Of a DNA stretch of 64,000 nucleotides, positions 24,289-35,719 are shown in pieces. The notes beneath the pieces are model-generated. The model was not told the DNA's origin, made no database searches, and saw only the letters and a program-made list of their open reading frames with translations. Both the position numbers and the translations under genes were made by a program. How positions within the stretch are numbered: position 1 is the first letter of the stretch; each line of letters starts with the position of its first letter. Origin of the DNA: Phocoena phocoena (lineage: Eukaryota > Chordata > Mammalia > Artiodactyla > Phocoenidae). The DNA lies in the NCBI RefSeq assembly GCF_963924675.1, contig NC_089221.1, positions 92,257,835-92,321,834 on the forward strand, in the 5' to 3' direction.

Positions 24289-24301
24289 AATAAAGGAGCA
24301 G

Positions 24302-25915
24302 ATCGGGGGTGATGGTGGACGGCAGCAAGAAACTTTGGGCATGTTGAGGGAGAAGGGTAAATGTACAAGAGAATCACAGTCCAAACATGAAGCAAAAAAG
24401 CCAAAATTAGAACAAAAGGGGAAAAAATTATTTCAAGAATAGCTAGAAGGAATCAGGGAATAATGAACAAAGCATATGCTTCCTTCTCCAAAAGAAAAAA
24501 TTAAACTATTATTTTGAGCAATTTGTAGAATGTAAGAAAAGAGAATTCATTAGGACATTCATTCTCTTTCAAGATTCTTCCAAAAGGATCTTGACTATGG
24601 CCAGATGGAAAAGAAACAAAATCCTAACCATTGTAGACTTGTCTCTACTGTGAAAAATATTTACAAAGTAATACTGAATAACAAATGCCATTATTATTAT
24701 TCAGCTTTTGCAATCAACCAGTAGCAAAATGTATAAGACTTCATAAGGTTACAAAATGTAACGTAAATACTATCAATCTTAATTTCTATTTTAAGTTCAC
24801 CTGGATAGAAACTGAGGGCATGGGTAAGAAACGGAAGAAATGATGGGGCACTAAGTGCCTCACCTTATCAAATACAGACTCAAGAGACACTGAAGTCCGT
24901 AAAACAGAAATACAACTTTAAGTATATTAAAGTCACGAAGGTAACCAATGGAACGATTTAAAACAGTGATATAACTGTATTGGAAGTAGGACAAGGGCAA
25001 CAGTAAGTGTAAACTAAACCATCACTTAATAATCTACCAAGATACACTAAATCCTCAATCTAATATCTAAAGTTGATAGCAACTGGTGCAAGTATACTTT
25101 AAAATATTGAAATATCCACCAGAAGAACTGAACACAAAACAGGTAAAAGTCTGGAGAGCAGAACTGGGATAAAAGGGGTAGGGCAAGAGACTGCTGCTTT
25201 TCATTTTATAAATTAATCTGTACTGCTTGATTTTTTTTTAAACCTTACAGATGAGTACATTTTTTAATACTGAAAGGCTAACTTCTTTAAGAAACTTTGT
25301 AAGAAATAGGAAATTTTGATACAGGAAAATTAAACTTCAATGCTTTCATTCTGTGAATGTTTTTGATCTGTTTTAAAGATTTTAAAGTGTTTGTATATAT
25401 GTACATATGTATATTTTAATAGCTAAAATAAAATGCTTTCCACAATATTTTGTTATGGGAAAAGTTTCTCCACCTAACAAAAATGTCACCTTTCCAATGT
25501 TCCCACAGATAGACAAAGCATTAGCACAAGGACTACAATTAATACAAAAATGTTTCCAGTGAACTGAACACTAAGATAGCAAGCTGAAGATAAACACAAA
25601 TTATTTAACCTATACGATCACCAAAATAGCAGCAACATTAGTTGCTAGAAAATACCTTTCTCCTTTTAACACTGGAGTGGCTTTACAATTTAATTCTAAC
25701 GGGGCTTATAAAAAACTCCAAACACTTCTTTAAGGGAAATAACTTACCAAACTGCAGTTTTCAGTTTTTACTTTAAAAACATGCTTTCCAAATCTTTAAT
25801 AAGATTATTTAAATGGTACTGAAAAACTATGTATTTTACTTTTAATGTCAAAAATCATGGCGCACCAAAGGCAAATATCACCATAAAATGGTGCTGATTT
25901 ACTTTTTTACATACA
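24302..25915. other. Intron 1 DNA without a recognised feature
   Basis: AT-rich, no ORF of note, nothing recognised. Confidence 0.5.
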
Positions 25916-25919
25916 CGTA

Positions 25920-26400
25920 CATGTTTTATTATAAAGTAATTTTGGTTCACTAAAGCATTTTAGACCAGAGTCTTCCCTTCCTCTCCTCCAATTCCATTTC
26001 ACCCAGAAGTCACCAGTTTTATCAGTTTGGTGTATATATTACTTTCAGACTTCTCCTGTGCACGCACACAAACATACATATACAAAACATTTTAAAATTT
26101 GTTTTAACAAAGGGCATAAAATGACTAGTTATTACCCTCAGTAGTATATTGTGTACATTTTCAAGACACAAACATTTTCCTTCAGTTTACTGTTTGCTAA
26201 CTGCCTGAGGAATTTCTAATGGCTGCACAGTATTCCTGTAAATGAAATGTCCCATATTCAACCACCTGAAAAATAACATTTCATGTCTTAGGTTATAAGC
26301 TGTCTCATGGTTATAAAGTCACATCTTGAAAATTTAAGTCTCTTGCTCTAATGTTTCACATAAAAATCACTCTCAAATTTTACATTCCTCCAAACCATAT
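25920..26400 (-). mobile_element. Probable old L1 fragment, minus strand
   Basis: Reverse L1 ORF2-like phrases: TTTCTAATGGCTGCACAGTA, TTCCTGTAAATGAAATGTCC, CATATTCAACCACCTG and a TTTCAGACTTCTCCTGTG block. Strongly diverged. Confidence 0.5.
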
Positions 26401-26585
26401 TAATATATGGTCAATAACTGACATAGACAAGATTAGCAGGACTATGTAATTTATCAAAAATAACACAAAGCAAAAAAACCCTTACAGGTACTGATCATAA
26501 GTAAAACTGGAGAAAATACAAAGGGAGTAAAAACAAGAGTCAAGACCAAACTTATAAATCAGCAGGTACTTAAAAAAGAAGTATA

Positions 26586-26873
26586 GGACTTCCCCGGTGG
26601 CGCAGTAATTAAGAACCCATCTGCCAATACAGGGGACACAGGTTCAAGCCCTGGTCCAGGAAGATCACACATGCCACGGAGCAACTAAGCCCAGGCACCA
26701 CAACTACTGAGCCTGTGCTCTAGAGCCCGCGAGCCACAACTACTGAAGCCCATGCTCCGCAACAAGAGAAGCCTGCACACTGCAATGAAGAGTAGCCCCC
26801 GCTCACCGCAACTAGAGAAAGCCTGGGTGCAGAAACAAAGACTCAACACAGCCATACATACATACATACATAA
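26586..26873 (+). mobile_element. Long CHR-type SINE
   Basis: GGACTTCCCCGGTGGCGCAG head, CACAACTACTGAGCC units and an ACTCAACACAGCC end followed by a CATA tetranucleotide tail. Confidence 0.94.
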
Positions 26874-27227
26874 AATTTTTTTTAATCTTTAATCAACAAA
26901 GATATTATAAATATTAACTTGAAAATGGTATTACTTTTAAAACCTCAAGTTTTAAGAAATGGTTATTTGGTTTTAAAACAGAGCAGGAGCCTTCCTGGGA
27001 AAAGACATTCCCACCCCCTATCAGTCACCTCTTATTCAGAGAAAAGTTTTAGCCTCCTAGACTAAATTTGGTTCAGAAAAGCAAGAAAATGCAGAAACAA
27101 AGGAAAGCAGTCTAGCATGACAAAGTAATAATGGCTTAGCCATAAAACAAAGTCAAGGACCTTTAGTTCCTCCTCAGGCCTATAGATAATATCCTGAGCC
27201 ATATCCCAAAGTTGTTTTGCAGAAACT

Positions 27228-27241
27228 AAAACCCCCAGCAG
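27228..27241. repeat. L1 target-site duplication, left copy
   Basis: AAAACCCCCAGCAG, preceded by CT. The bottom strand TTTT/AG fits an L1 endonuclease nick. Confidence 0.95.
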
Positions 27242-27922
27242 GGGGGGACCTTGAAGATGGCGGAAGAGTAAGACGCGGAGATCGCCTTCCTCCCCACGGA
27301 TACACCAGAAATACATCCACACGTGGAACAACTCCTACAGAACACCTACTGAAGGCTAGCAGACGACCTCAGACCTCCCAAAAGGCAAGAAACTCCCCAC
27401 GTACCTGGGTAGGGCAAAAGAAAAAAAGAAAAAACAGAGACAAAAGAATAAGGACGGCACCTGCACCAGTGGGAGGGAGCTGTGAAGGAGGAAAAGTTTC
27501 CACACACTAGGAAGCCCCTCCGCAGGCGGAGACTGCGGGAGGCGGAGGGGGCAGTTTCGGGACCGCGGAGTAGTGCACAGCGACGGGTGCGGAGGGCAAA
27601 GCTGGGAGATTCCTGCACAGAGTATCGGTGCCGACCGGCACTCACCGACCGGCACTCACCAACCCGAGAGGCTTGTCTGCTCACCCGCCGGGGCGGGCGG
27701 GGCTGCGAGCTGAGGCTCGGGTTTTGGTTTTGGACGGAGCGCAGGGAGAGGACTGGGGTTGGCGGCTTGAACATAGCCTGAAGGGGTTAGTGCACCACGA
27801 CTAGCCGGGAGAGAGTTCGGGGAAAAGCCTGCACCTGCCGAAGAGGCAAGAGACTTTTTCTTCCCTCTTTGTTTCCTGGTGCGCGAGGAGAGGGGTTTAA
27901 GAGCGCTGCTTAAAGGATCTCC

Positions 27923-28096
27923 AGAGACAGGCGCGAGCCGCGGCTAAAAGCGCGAACCCCAGAGACGGGCGCGAGCCGCGGCTAAAAGCGCGAACCCCAG
28001 AGGCGGGCGCGAGCCGCGGCTGAAAGCGCAAACCCCAGAGACTGGTGCGAGCCGCGGCTGAGACCGCGGACCCCAGAGACGGGCGGGAGACGCTGG
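27923..28096 (+). repeat. 38-bp GC-rich tandem repeats in the L1 5' UTR
   Basis: Four 38-bp units (27923, 27961, 27999, 28037) and a partial fifth from 28075. Each begins AGAGAC or AGAGGC, holds GCGAGCCGCGGCT and ends with ACCCC. Units 1 and 2 differ at one base; units 3 and 4 are more diverged. Head-to-tail with no spacers. Confidence 0.95.
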
Positions 28097-28586
28097 GGCT
28101 GCTGCTGCCGCCACCAAGGGGCCTGTGTGCGAGCACAGGTCACTCTCCACACCCCTCTTCCGCGGAGCCTGTGCAGCCCGCCACTGCCAGGTTCCCGGGA
28201 TCCAAGGACAACTTCCCCGGGACAACGCGCACGGCGGGCCTCAGGCTGGTGCAACGTCACGCCGGCCTCTGCCGCAACGTCACGCCGCCTCTGCCGCCGC
28301 AGGCCCGCCCCGCACGCAGTGCCCCTCCTTCCCCCATCCCCCAACCCGCGGCCTGAGTGAGCCGGAGCCCCGAATCAGCGGCTCCTTTAACCCCGTCCTG
28401 TCGGAGCAAAAAACAGACGCCCTCCAGCGACCTACACGCAGAGGCAGGGCCAAATCCAAAGCTGAGCTCCTGTGAGCTGTGAGAACAAAGAAGAGAAAGG
28501 GAAATCTCTCCCAGCAGCCACAGAAGCAGCGGATTAAAGCTCCACAATCAACTTGATATACCCTGCATCTGTGGAATACCTGAATA

Positions 28587-29135
28587 GACAAGAAATGATC
28601 ACAAATTGAAGAGGGGGAATTTAGGAGCGAGATCTATGATTTTTTTCCCTTTTCCTCTTTTTGTGAATGTGTACGTGTATGCTTCTGTGTGAGATCTTGT
28701 CTGTATACTCTTGCTTCCACCATTTGTCCTAGGGCTCTATCCGGCCATGGTTTTTTTTTTTAATTTTTTTTCTTAATAATTAATTTTAATTGTAATAAAT
28801 TTATTATACTTTACCTTCGTTCTTTCTTTCTTTCTTTCCTTCCTTCCTTCCCTCCTTTAGACAACGAATCACCCCAAATTGAGGAGGTGGTCTCTGAGAG
28901 CAAGATTTATGATTTTTCCCCCTTTACCTCTTTTTGTGAAGGTGTATGTGTATGCTTCTGTGTAAGATTTTCTCTGTATAGCTTTGCTCCCAACATTTGT
29001 CCTAAGGTTCTATCCGTCCCTTTTTTTTTTCTAAATATTTTTTAATTCAATAACTATATTATACTTTATTTTATTTTTACTGTATCTTCTTTCTTTCTTT
29101 TTTCTTTCTTTCCCTCCTTCCTTCCTCCCTCCCTC
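28587..29135 (+). repeat. 273-bp tandem duplication in the L1 5' UTR
   Basis: Unit 1 starts at 28587 and unit 2 at 28860. Both contain a CAAATTGA motif, GCAAGATTTATGATTTTT or its GAGATCTATGATTTTTTT form, TGTGTATGCTTCTGTGTAAG or variant, CATTTGTCCTA and GTTCTATCCG or variant, then a T-run and a CTTT/CCTT-rich tail. The right end of unit 2 fades into CT-rich simple sequence. Confidence 0.85.
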
Positions 29136-29747
29136 CCTCCTTTCTTTCCTTCTTTGCTTCTTTCTTCCTTCCTTCCTTTCCTCCTTTCCCTCTTTCTTTC
29201 CTCATACTTCTACCAATTCTCTCTACTTTTTCTCCCTTTTATTCTGAGCCGTGTGGATGAAAGGCTCTTGGTGCTCCAGCCCAGGAGTCAGGGCTCTGCC
29301 TCTGAAGTAGGAGAGCCAACTTCAGGACACTGGTCAACAAGAGACCTCCCAGCTCCACATAATATTAAACGGTGGAAATCTCCCAGAGACCTCCATCTTA
29401 ACACCAGCACCCAGCTTCACTCAACGACCAGCAAGCCACAGTGCTGGACAACCTATGCCAAACAACTAGCAAAACAGGAACACAACCCCACCCATTAGCA
29501 GAGAGGCTGCCTAAAATCATAATAAGGCCACAGACACCCCAAAACACACCACCAGAGGTGAACCTGCCCACTAGAGAGACAAGATCCAGCCGCATCCAGA
29601 ACAACACAGGCACTAGTCCCCTCCACCAGGAAGCCTACACAACCCACTGAAACAACCTTAGCCACTGGAGACAGACATCAAAAACAACGGGAACTACGAA
29701 CGTGCAGCCTGCAAAAAGGAGACCCCAAACACAGTAAGATAAGCAAA

Positions 29748-30639
29748 ATGAGAAGACAGAAAAACACACAGCAGATGAAGGAGCAAGATAAAAACCCACC
29801 AGACCTAACAAATGAAGAGGAAATAGGCAATCTACCTGAAAAAGAATTCAGAATAATGATAGTAAGGATGATCCGAAATCTTGGAAGTAGAATGGACAAA
29901 ATGCAAGAAACAGTTAACAAGGACCTACAAGAACTAAAGATGAAACAAGCAACGATGAACAATGCAATAAATGAAATTAAAAGCACTCTAGATAGGATCA
30001 ATAGCAGAATAACTGAGGCAGAAGAACGGATAAGTGACCTGGAAGATAAAGTAGTGGAAGTAACTACTGCAGAGCAGAATAAAGAAAAAAGAACGAAAAG
30101 AACTGAGGACAGTCTCAGAGACCTCTGGGACAACATTAAACGCACCAACATTCGAATTATAGGGGTTCCAAAAGAAGAAGAAAGAAAGAAAGGGACTGAG
30201 GAAAAATTGGAAGAGATTATAGTTGAAAACTTCCCTAATATGGGAAAAGAAATAGTTAATCAAGTCCAGGAAGCACAGAGTCCCATACAGGATAAATACA
30301 AGGAGAAATACGCCAAGACACATATTAATCAAACTGTCAAAAATTAAATACAAAGAAAGCATATTAAAAGCAGCAAGGGAAAAACAACAAATAACACACA
30401 AGGGAATCCCCATAAGGTTAACAGCTGATCTCTCAGCAGAAACCCTACAAGCCAGAAGGGAGTGGCAGGACATACTGAAAGTGATGAAGGAGAAGAACCT
30501 GCAGCCAAGACTACTCTACCCAGCAAGGATCTCATTCAGATTTGATGGAGAAATTAAAACCTTTACAGACAAGCAAAAGCTGAGAGAGTTCAGCACCACC
30601 AAACCAGCTTTACAACAAATGCTAAAGGAACTTCTCTAG
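29748..30639 (+). pseudogene. L1 ORF1 (RNA-binding protein) with a 2-bp frameshift
   Basis: ORF1p of L1 forms trimers that coat the L1 RNA and chaperone nucleic acids. The ATG at 29748 opens a frame with a heptad-rich coiled coil (about residues 40-110, many Asn/Ile/Leu/Glu), then the RRM start (NIRIIGVPKEEE). At about 30277-30280 the frame breaks: relative to the family one AG/GA pair is missing, so translation ends at TAA 30345-30347 after 199 residues. The remaining RRM and C-terminal domain are readable in the shifted frame, including AETLQARREWQ, and end at TAG 30637-30639. The intact length would be about 297 residues. It cannot make a full ORF1p. Confidence 0.93.
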
Positions 30640-30697
30640 ACAAGAAACACAAGAGAAGGAAACGACCTATAGTAACAAACCCAAAACAATATAGAAA

Positions 30698-33600
30698 ATG
30701 GGAATAGGAACATACATATCGATAATTACCTTAAATGTAAATGGACTAAATGCTCCCACCAAAAGACACAGATTGGCTGAATGGATACAAAAACAAGACC
30801 CTTATATATGCTGTCTACAAGAGACCCACTTCAGACCTAGAGACACATACAGACTGAAAGTAAGGGGATGGAAAAAGATATTCCATGCAAATGGAAACCA
30901 AAAGAAAGCTGGAGTAGCAATTCTCATATCAGACAAAATAGACTTTAAAATAAGGACTATTAAAAGGGACAAAGAAGGACACTACATAATGATCAAGGGA
31001 TCGATCCAAGAAGAAGATATAACAATTGTAAATATTTATGCACCCAACATAGGAGCACCTCAATACATAAGGCAAATATTAACAGCCATAAAAGGGGAGA
31101 TCGACAGTAACACATTCATAGTAGGGGACTTTAACACCCCACTTTCACCCATGGACAGATCATCCAAAATGAAAATAAATAAGGAAACACAAGCTTTAAA
31201 TGATACATTAAACAAGATGGACTTAATTGATATTTATAGGACAATCCGTCCAAAAACAACAGAATACACATTTTTCTCAAGTGCTCATGGAACATTCTCC
31301 AGGATAGATCATATCTTGGGTCACAAATCAAGCCTTGGTAAATTTAAGAAAACTGAAATTGTATCAAGTATCTTTTCTGACCACAACGCCATGAGACTAG
31401 ATATCAATTACAGGAAAAGATCTGTAAAAAATACAAACACATGGAGGCTAAACAATACACTACTTAATAATGAAGTGATCACTGAAGAAATCAAAGAGGA
31501 AATAAAAAAATACCTAGAAACAAATGACAATGGAGACACAACGACCCAAAACCTATGGGATGCAGCAAAAGCAGTTCTAAGGGGGAAGTTTATAGCAATA
31601 CAAGCCCACCTTAAGAAGCAGAAAACATCTCGAATAAACAACCTAACCTTGCACCTCAAGCAATCAGAGAAAGAAGAACAAAAAAACCCCAAAGCTAGCA
31701 GAAGGAAAGAAATCATAAAAATCAGATCAGAAATAAATGAAAAAGAAATGAAGGAAACGATAGCAAAGATCAATAAAACTAAAAGTTGGTTCTTTGAGAA
31801 GATAAACAAAATAGATAAACCACTAGCCAGACTCATCAAGAAAAAAAGGGAGAAGACTCAAATCAATAGAATTAGAAATGAAAAAGGAGAAGTAACAACT
31901 GACACGGCAGAAATAAAAAAAATCATGAGAGATTACTACAAGCAACTCTATGCCAATAAAATGGACAATCTGGAAGAAATGGACAAATTCTTAGAAATGC
32001 ATAACCTGCCAAGACTGAATCAGGAATAGAAAATATGAACAGACCAATCACAAGCACTGAAATTGAAACTGTGATTAAAAATCTTCCAACAAACAAAAGC
32101 CCAGGACCAGATGGCTTCACAGGTGAATTCTATCAAACGTTTAGAGAAGAGCTAACACCTATCCTTCTCAAACTCTTCCAAAATATAGCAGAAGGAGGAA
32201 CACTCCCAAATTCCTTCTACAAGGCCACCATCACCTTGATACCAAAACCAGACAAGGATGTCACAAAGAAAGAAAACTACAGGTCAATATCACTGATGAA
32301 CATAGATGCAAAAATCCTCAACAAAATACTAGCAAACAGAATCCAACAGCACATTAAAAGGATCATACACCATGATCAAGTGGGGTTTATTCCAGGAATG
32401 CAAGGATTCTTCAATATACGCAAATCTATCAATGTGATAAACCATATTAACAAATTGAAGGAGAAAAACCATATGATCATCTCAATAGATGCAGAGAAAG
32501 CTTTCGACAAAATTCAACACCCATTTATGATAAAAACCCTCCAGAAAGTAGGCATAGAGGGAACTTTCCTCAACATAATAAGGGCCATATATGAGAATCA
32601 TCCTCAATCGTGAAAAACTGAAAGCATTTCCACTAAGATCAGGAACAAGACAAGGTTGCCCACTCTCACCACTCTTATTCAACATAGTTTTGGAAGTTTT
32701 AGCCACAGCAATCAGAGAAGAAAAGGAAATAAAAGGAATCCAAATCGGAAAAGAAGAAGGAAAGCTGTCACTGTTTGCAGATGACATGATACTATACATA
32801 GAGAATCCTAAAGATGCTACCAGAAAACTACTAGAGCTAATCAATGAATTTGGTAAAGTAGCAGGATACAAAATTAATGCACAGAAATCTCTGGCATTCC
32901 TATATACTAATGATGAAAAATCTGAAAGTGAAATCAAGAAAGCACTCCCATTTACCATTGCAACAAAAAGAATAAAATATCTAGGAATAAACCTACCTAA
33001 GGAGACGAAAGACCTGTATGCAGAAAATTTTAAGACACTGATGAAAGAAATTAAAGATGATACAAATAGATGGAGAGATATACCATGTTCTTGGATAGGA
33101 AGAATCAACATTGTGAAAATGACTCTACTACCCAAAGCAATCTACAGATTCAATGCAATCCCTATCAAACTACCACTGGCATTTTTCACAGAACTAGAAC
33201 AAAAAATTTCGCAATTTGTATGGAAACACAAAAGACCCCGAATAGCCAAAGCAATCTTGAGAACGAAAAAAGGAGCTGGAGGAATCAGGCTCCCTGACTT
33301 CAGACTATACTACAAAGCAACAGTAATCAAGACAGTATGGTACTGGCACAAAAACAGAAAGATAGATCAGTGGAACAGGATAGAAAGCCCAGAGATAAAC
33401 CCACGCACATATGGACACCTTATCTTTGATAAAGGAGGCAGGAATGTACAGTGGAGAAAGGACAGCCTCTTCAATAAATGGTGCTGGGAAAACTGGACAG
33501 GTACATGTAAAAGTATGAGATTAGATCACTCCCTAACACCATACACAAAAATAAGCTCAAAATGGATTAAAGACCTAAATGTAAGGCCAGAAACTATCAA

Positions 33601-34498
33601 ACTCTTAGAGGAAAACATAGGAAGAACATTCTATGACATAAATCACAGCAAGATCCTTTCTGACCCACCTCCTAGAGTAATGGAAATAAAAACAAAAATA
33701 AATAAATGGGACCTAATGAAACTTCAAAGCTTTTGCACAGCAAAGGAAACCATAAACAAGACCAAAAGACAACCCTCAGAATGGGAGAAAACATTTGCAA
33801 GTGAAGCAACTGACAAAGGATTAATCTCCAAAATTTACAAGCAGCTCATGCAGCTCAATAACAAAAAAACAAACAACCCCATCCAAAAATGGGCAGAAGA
33901 CCTAAATAGACATTTCTCCAAAGAAGATATACAGAATGCCAACAAACACATGAAAGAATGCTCAACATCATTAATCATTAGAGAAATGCAAATCAAAACT
34001 ACAATGAGATATCATCTCACACCAGTCAGAATGGCCATCATCAAAAAATCTAGAAACAATAAATGCTGGAGAGGGTGTGGAGAAAAGGGGACACTCTTGC
34101 ACTGCTGGTGGGAATGTGAATTGGTTCAGCCACTATGGAGAACAGTATGGAGGTTCCTTAAAAAGCTACAAATAGAATTACCATATGACCCAGCAATCCC
34201 ACTACTGGGCATATACCCTGAGAAAACCAAAATTCAAAAAGAGTCATGTACCAAAATGTTCACTGCAGCTCTATTTACAATAGCCCGGAGATGGAAACAA
34301 CCTAAGCTCCCATCATCGGATGAATGGATAAAGAAGATGTGGCACATATACACAGTGGAATATTACTCAGCCTTAAAAAGAAATGAAATTGAGCTATTTG
34401 TAATGAGATGGATAGACCTAGAGTCTGTCATACAGAGTGAAGTAAGTCAGAAAGAAAAAGACAAATACCGTATGCTAACACATATATATGGAATTTAA
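30698..34498 (+). pseudogene. L1 ORF2 (endonuclease-reverse transcriptase) with two frameshifts
   Basis: ORF2p nicks target DNA and reverse-transcribes L1 RNA. Segment 1 (30698-32029) has a complete-looking APE-type endonuclease: Asn15, Glu42 in QETH, Asp144/Asn146 in GDFN, Asp204 in RIDH, Asp228-His229 in SDH. It stops at 32027-32029, where about 4 bp are missing relative to the family. Segment 2 continues at 32035-32613 in another frame ([12 protein letters not shown], start of the reverse transcriptase). A second loss of about 14 bp near 32597 returns the first frame. Segment 3 (to 34498) carries the FADD active site (32774-32785) and the C-terminal Cys-rich motif with [14 protein letters not shown]. 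Total length is near the usual 1275 codons. No full ORF2p can be made; the intact endonuclease part could in principle be translated. Confidence 0.95.
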
Positions 34499-34905
34499 GG
34501 GAAAAAAAATGTCATGAAGAACCTAGAGGTAAAACAGGAATAAAGACGCATACCTACTGGAGAACGGACTTGAGGATATGGGGAGGGGGAAGGGTGAGTT
34601 TTGACAGGGCGAGAGAGAGTCATGGACATATACACACTAACAAACGTAGTAAGGTAGATAGCTGGGGGGAAGCAGCCGCAAGGCACAGGGATATTAGCTC
34701 CGTGCTTTGTGACGGCCTGGAGGGGTGGGATGGGGAGAGTGGGAGGGAGACACAAGAGGGAAGACATATGGGAACATATGTATATGTATAGCTGATTCAC
34801 TTTGTTGTAAAGCAGAAACTAACACACCATTGTAAAGCAATTATACCCCAATAAAGATGTTTAAAAATAAATTAATTAATTAAAAATAAATAAATAAATA
34901 AAAAT
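34499..34905 (+). other. L1 3' UTR, poly(A) signal and tail
   Basis: It contains two G-rich purine runs (around 34577-34596 and 34719-34750), a usual feature of L1 3' UTRs able to form G-quadruplexes. AATAAA lies at 34850-34855, followed by a TAAA-rich tail. Confidence 0.9.
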
Positions 34906-35265
34906 AAAACCCCCAGCAGCTGGAAGAAGTCAACTGCATATGCTAACCACCAGCAAGCAGACCTCAGACCCTGGAAACCAGGTTGATAATTTGAGATTCC
35001 TAAAATGCCACCCTGTTACCTCACCACCAACCTATCAGAAGGATGTCCACGAGCTGATTACTCACCCTGTACCCTTTCCCTCATCTTGCCTTTAAAAACC
35101 CTTCCCTGAAAGCCACTGGGGAGTTTGTCTTTTGAGCATGAACTGTCCATTCTTCCTTGCATGGCCCAGCAATAAATGCAGTACTTCCCTTCAACCACAA
35201 ACAGTGGCAGTATAGGCTTTTCTGCACCTCAGGGGAGTAGACCCAAGTTTGGTTTGGTAACAGTT

Positions 35266-35500
35266 TCACTGTTAGTTTAACAAGTAGCTAGCCCTAATTT
35301 TTAAAAACATCATTCTTACAGAGCCAAAACACAGTAATCACAAAAAGTTTTCTTAAAGGAAAAAAAGAAATTTTTCTCTATTCCAAAAAATTTGTATAAA
35401 ATAGTTTAAATACACTAACTAGAAAAACAAGTAAGAATCTTTATTTAACACAACAGATGTTTAACATGAAGCCTACAAAACACAACACCATTATTTTTAA
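35266..35500. other. Intron 1 DNA without a recognised feature
   Basis: AT-rich; nothing recognised. Confidence 0.5.
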
Positions 35501-35517
35501 GTAAGATTACACACATA

Positions 35518-35704
35518 GGGCTTCCCTGGTGGCGCAGTGGTTAAGAGTCCGCCTGCCGATGCAGGGGACGCGGGTTCGTGCCCTGGTCCGGGAAGATCCC
35601 ACGTGCCGCAAAGCGGCTGGGCCTGGGCGTCTGGAGCCCGTGCTCCGCGGCGGGAGAGGCCACAGCAGTGAGAGGCCCGCGTACCACAAAAAAAAAAAAA
35701 AAAA
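35518..35704 (+). mobile_element. Young short CHR-type SINE with perfect target duplication
   Basis: GGGCTTCCCTGGTGGCGCAG head, a short body ending GAGAGGCCCGCGTACCAC and an A-run. Perfect 15-bp duplication AAGATTACACACATA (35503-35517 and 35705-35719). It lacks about 27 bp of the body present in the other young copies (after GGCTGGGCC), an internal deletion. Confidence 0.97.
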
Positions 35705-35719
35705 AAGATTACACACATA

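Larger units (their letters stand above)
27242..29747 (+). promoter_or_regulatory. L1 5' UTR with internal promoter region
   Basis: CpG-rich first 1.1 kb, then pyrimidine-rich sequence. The YY1-like AAGATGGCGG sits at 27254-27263. It contains 38-bp tandem repeats (27923-28074) and a 273-bp tandem duplication (28587-29135); both are listed separately. L1 5' UTRs act as Pol II promoters; the activity of this copy is unknown. Confidence 0.8.
27242..34905 (+). mobile_element. Full-length L1 retrotransposon (7.66 kb), inactivated
   Basis: This complete L1 lies in DCP2 intron 1, antisense to the gene. A perfect 14-bp target duplication (27228-27241, 34906-34919) bounds it. It starts with a G-run and AAGATGGCGG (27254-27263), the place and form of the YY1-type site at the start of full-length human L1, so the 5' end is intact. 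The order is 5' UTR of about 2.5 kb with internal repeats, ORF1 (29748-30639), a 58-nt spacer, ORF2 (30698-34498), a G-rich 3' UTR, AATAAA at 34850 and an A/T-rich tail. Three frameshifting deletions break the proteins, but long intact stretches and the exact duplication mean a fairly recent insertion on the cetacean timescale. Confidence 0.97.
27035..35262 (+). mobile_element. Solo ERV LTR split by a full-length L1
   Basis: The two outer pieces, 27035-27241 and 34906-35262, form one LTR of about 560 bp once the L1 and one target duplication are removed. It has a TATA-like TTTAAAA (35091-35097) and a poly(A) signal AATAAA (35171-35176) on the plus strand, and ends near GGTAACA. The left part shares AAGGACCTTTAGTTCCT and GATAATATCCTGAGCCATAT with the LTR at 40302, showing a common family. 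Orientation is opposite to DCP2. No internal retroviral genes remain. Confidence 0.7.

Noticed and set aside
27923..28096. Regular 38-bp repeats as a CRISPR array
   Set aside because: Units are head-to-tail without spacers, inside an L1 5' UTR of a mammal.
27346..28591. Long GC-rich open frames (100-140 codons) near 27.3-28.6 kb
   Set aside because: They fall in the L1 5' UTR; openness comes from high GC and repeats. No homology to a protein I know.
32035..32613. Separate reverse-transcriptase gene starting at 32035
   Set aside because: It is the middle of L1 ORF2 moved to another frame by small deletions; the ATG is internal.
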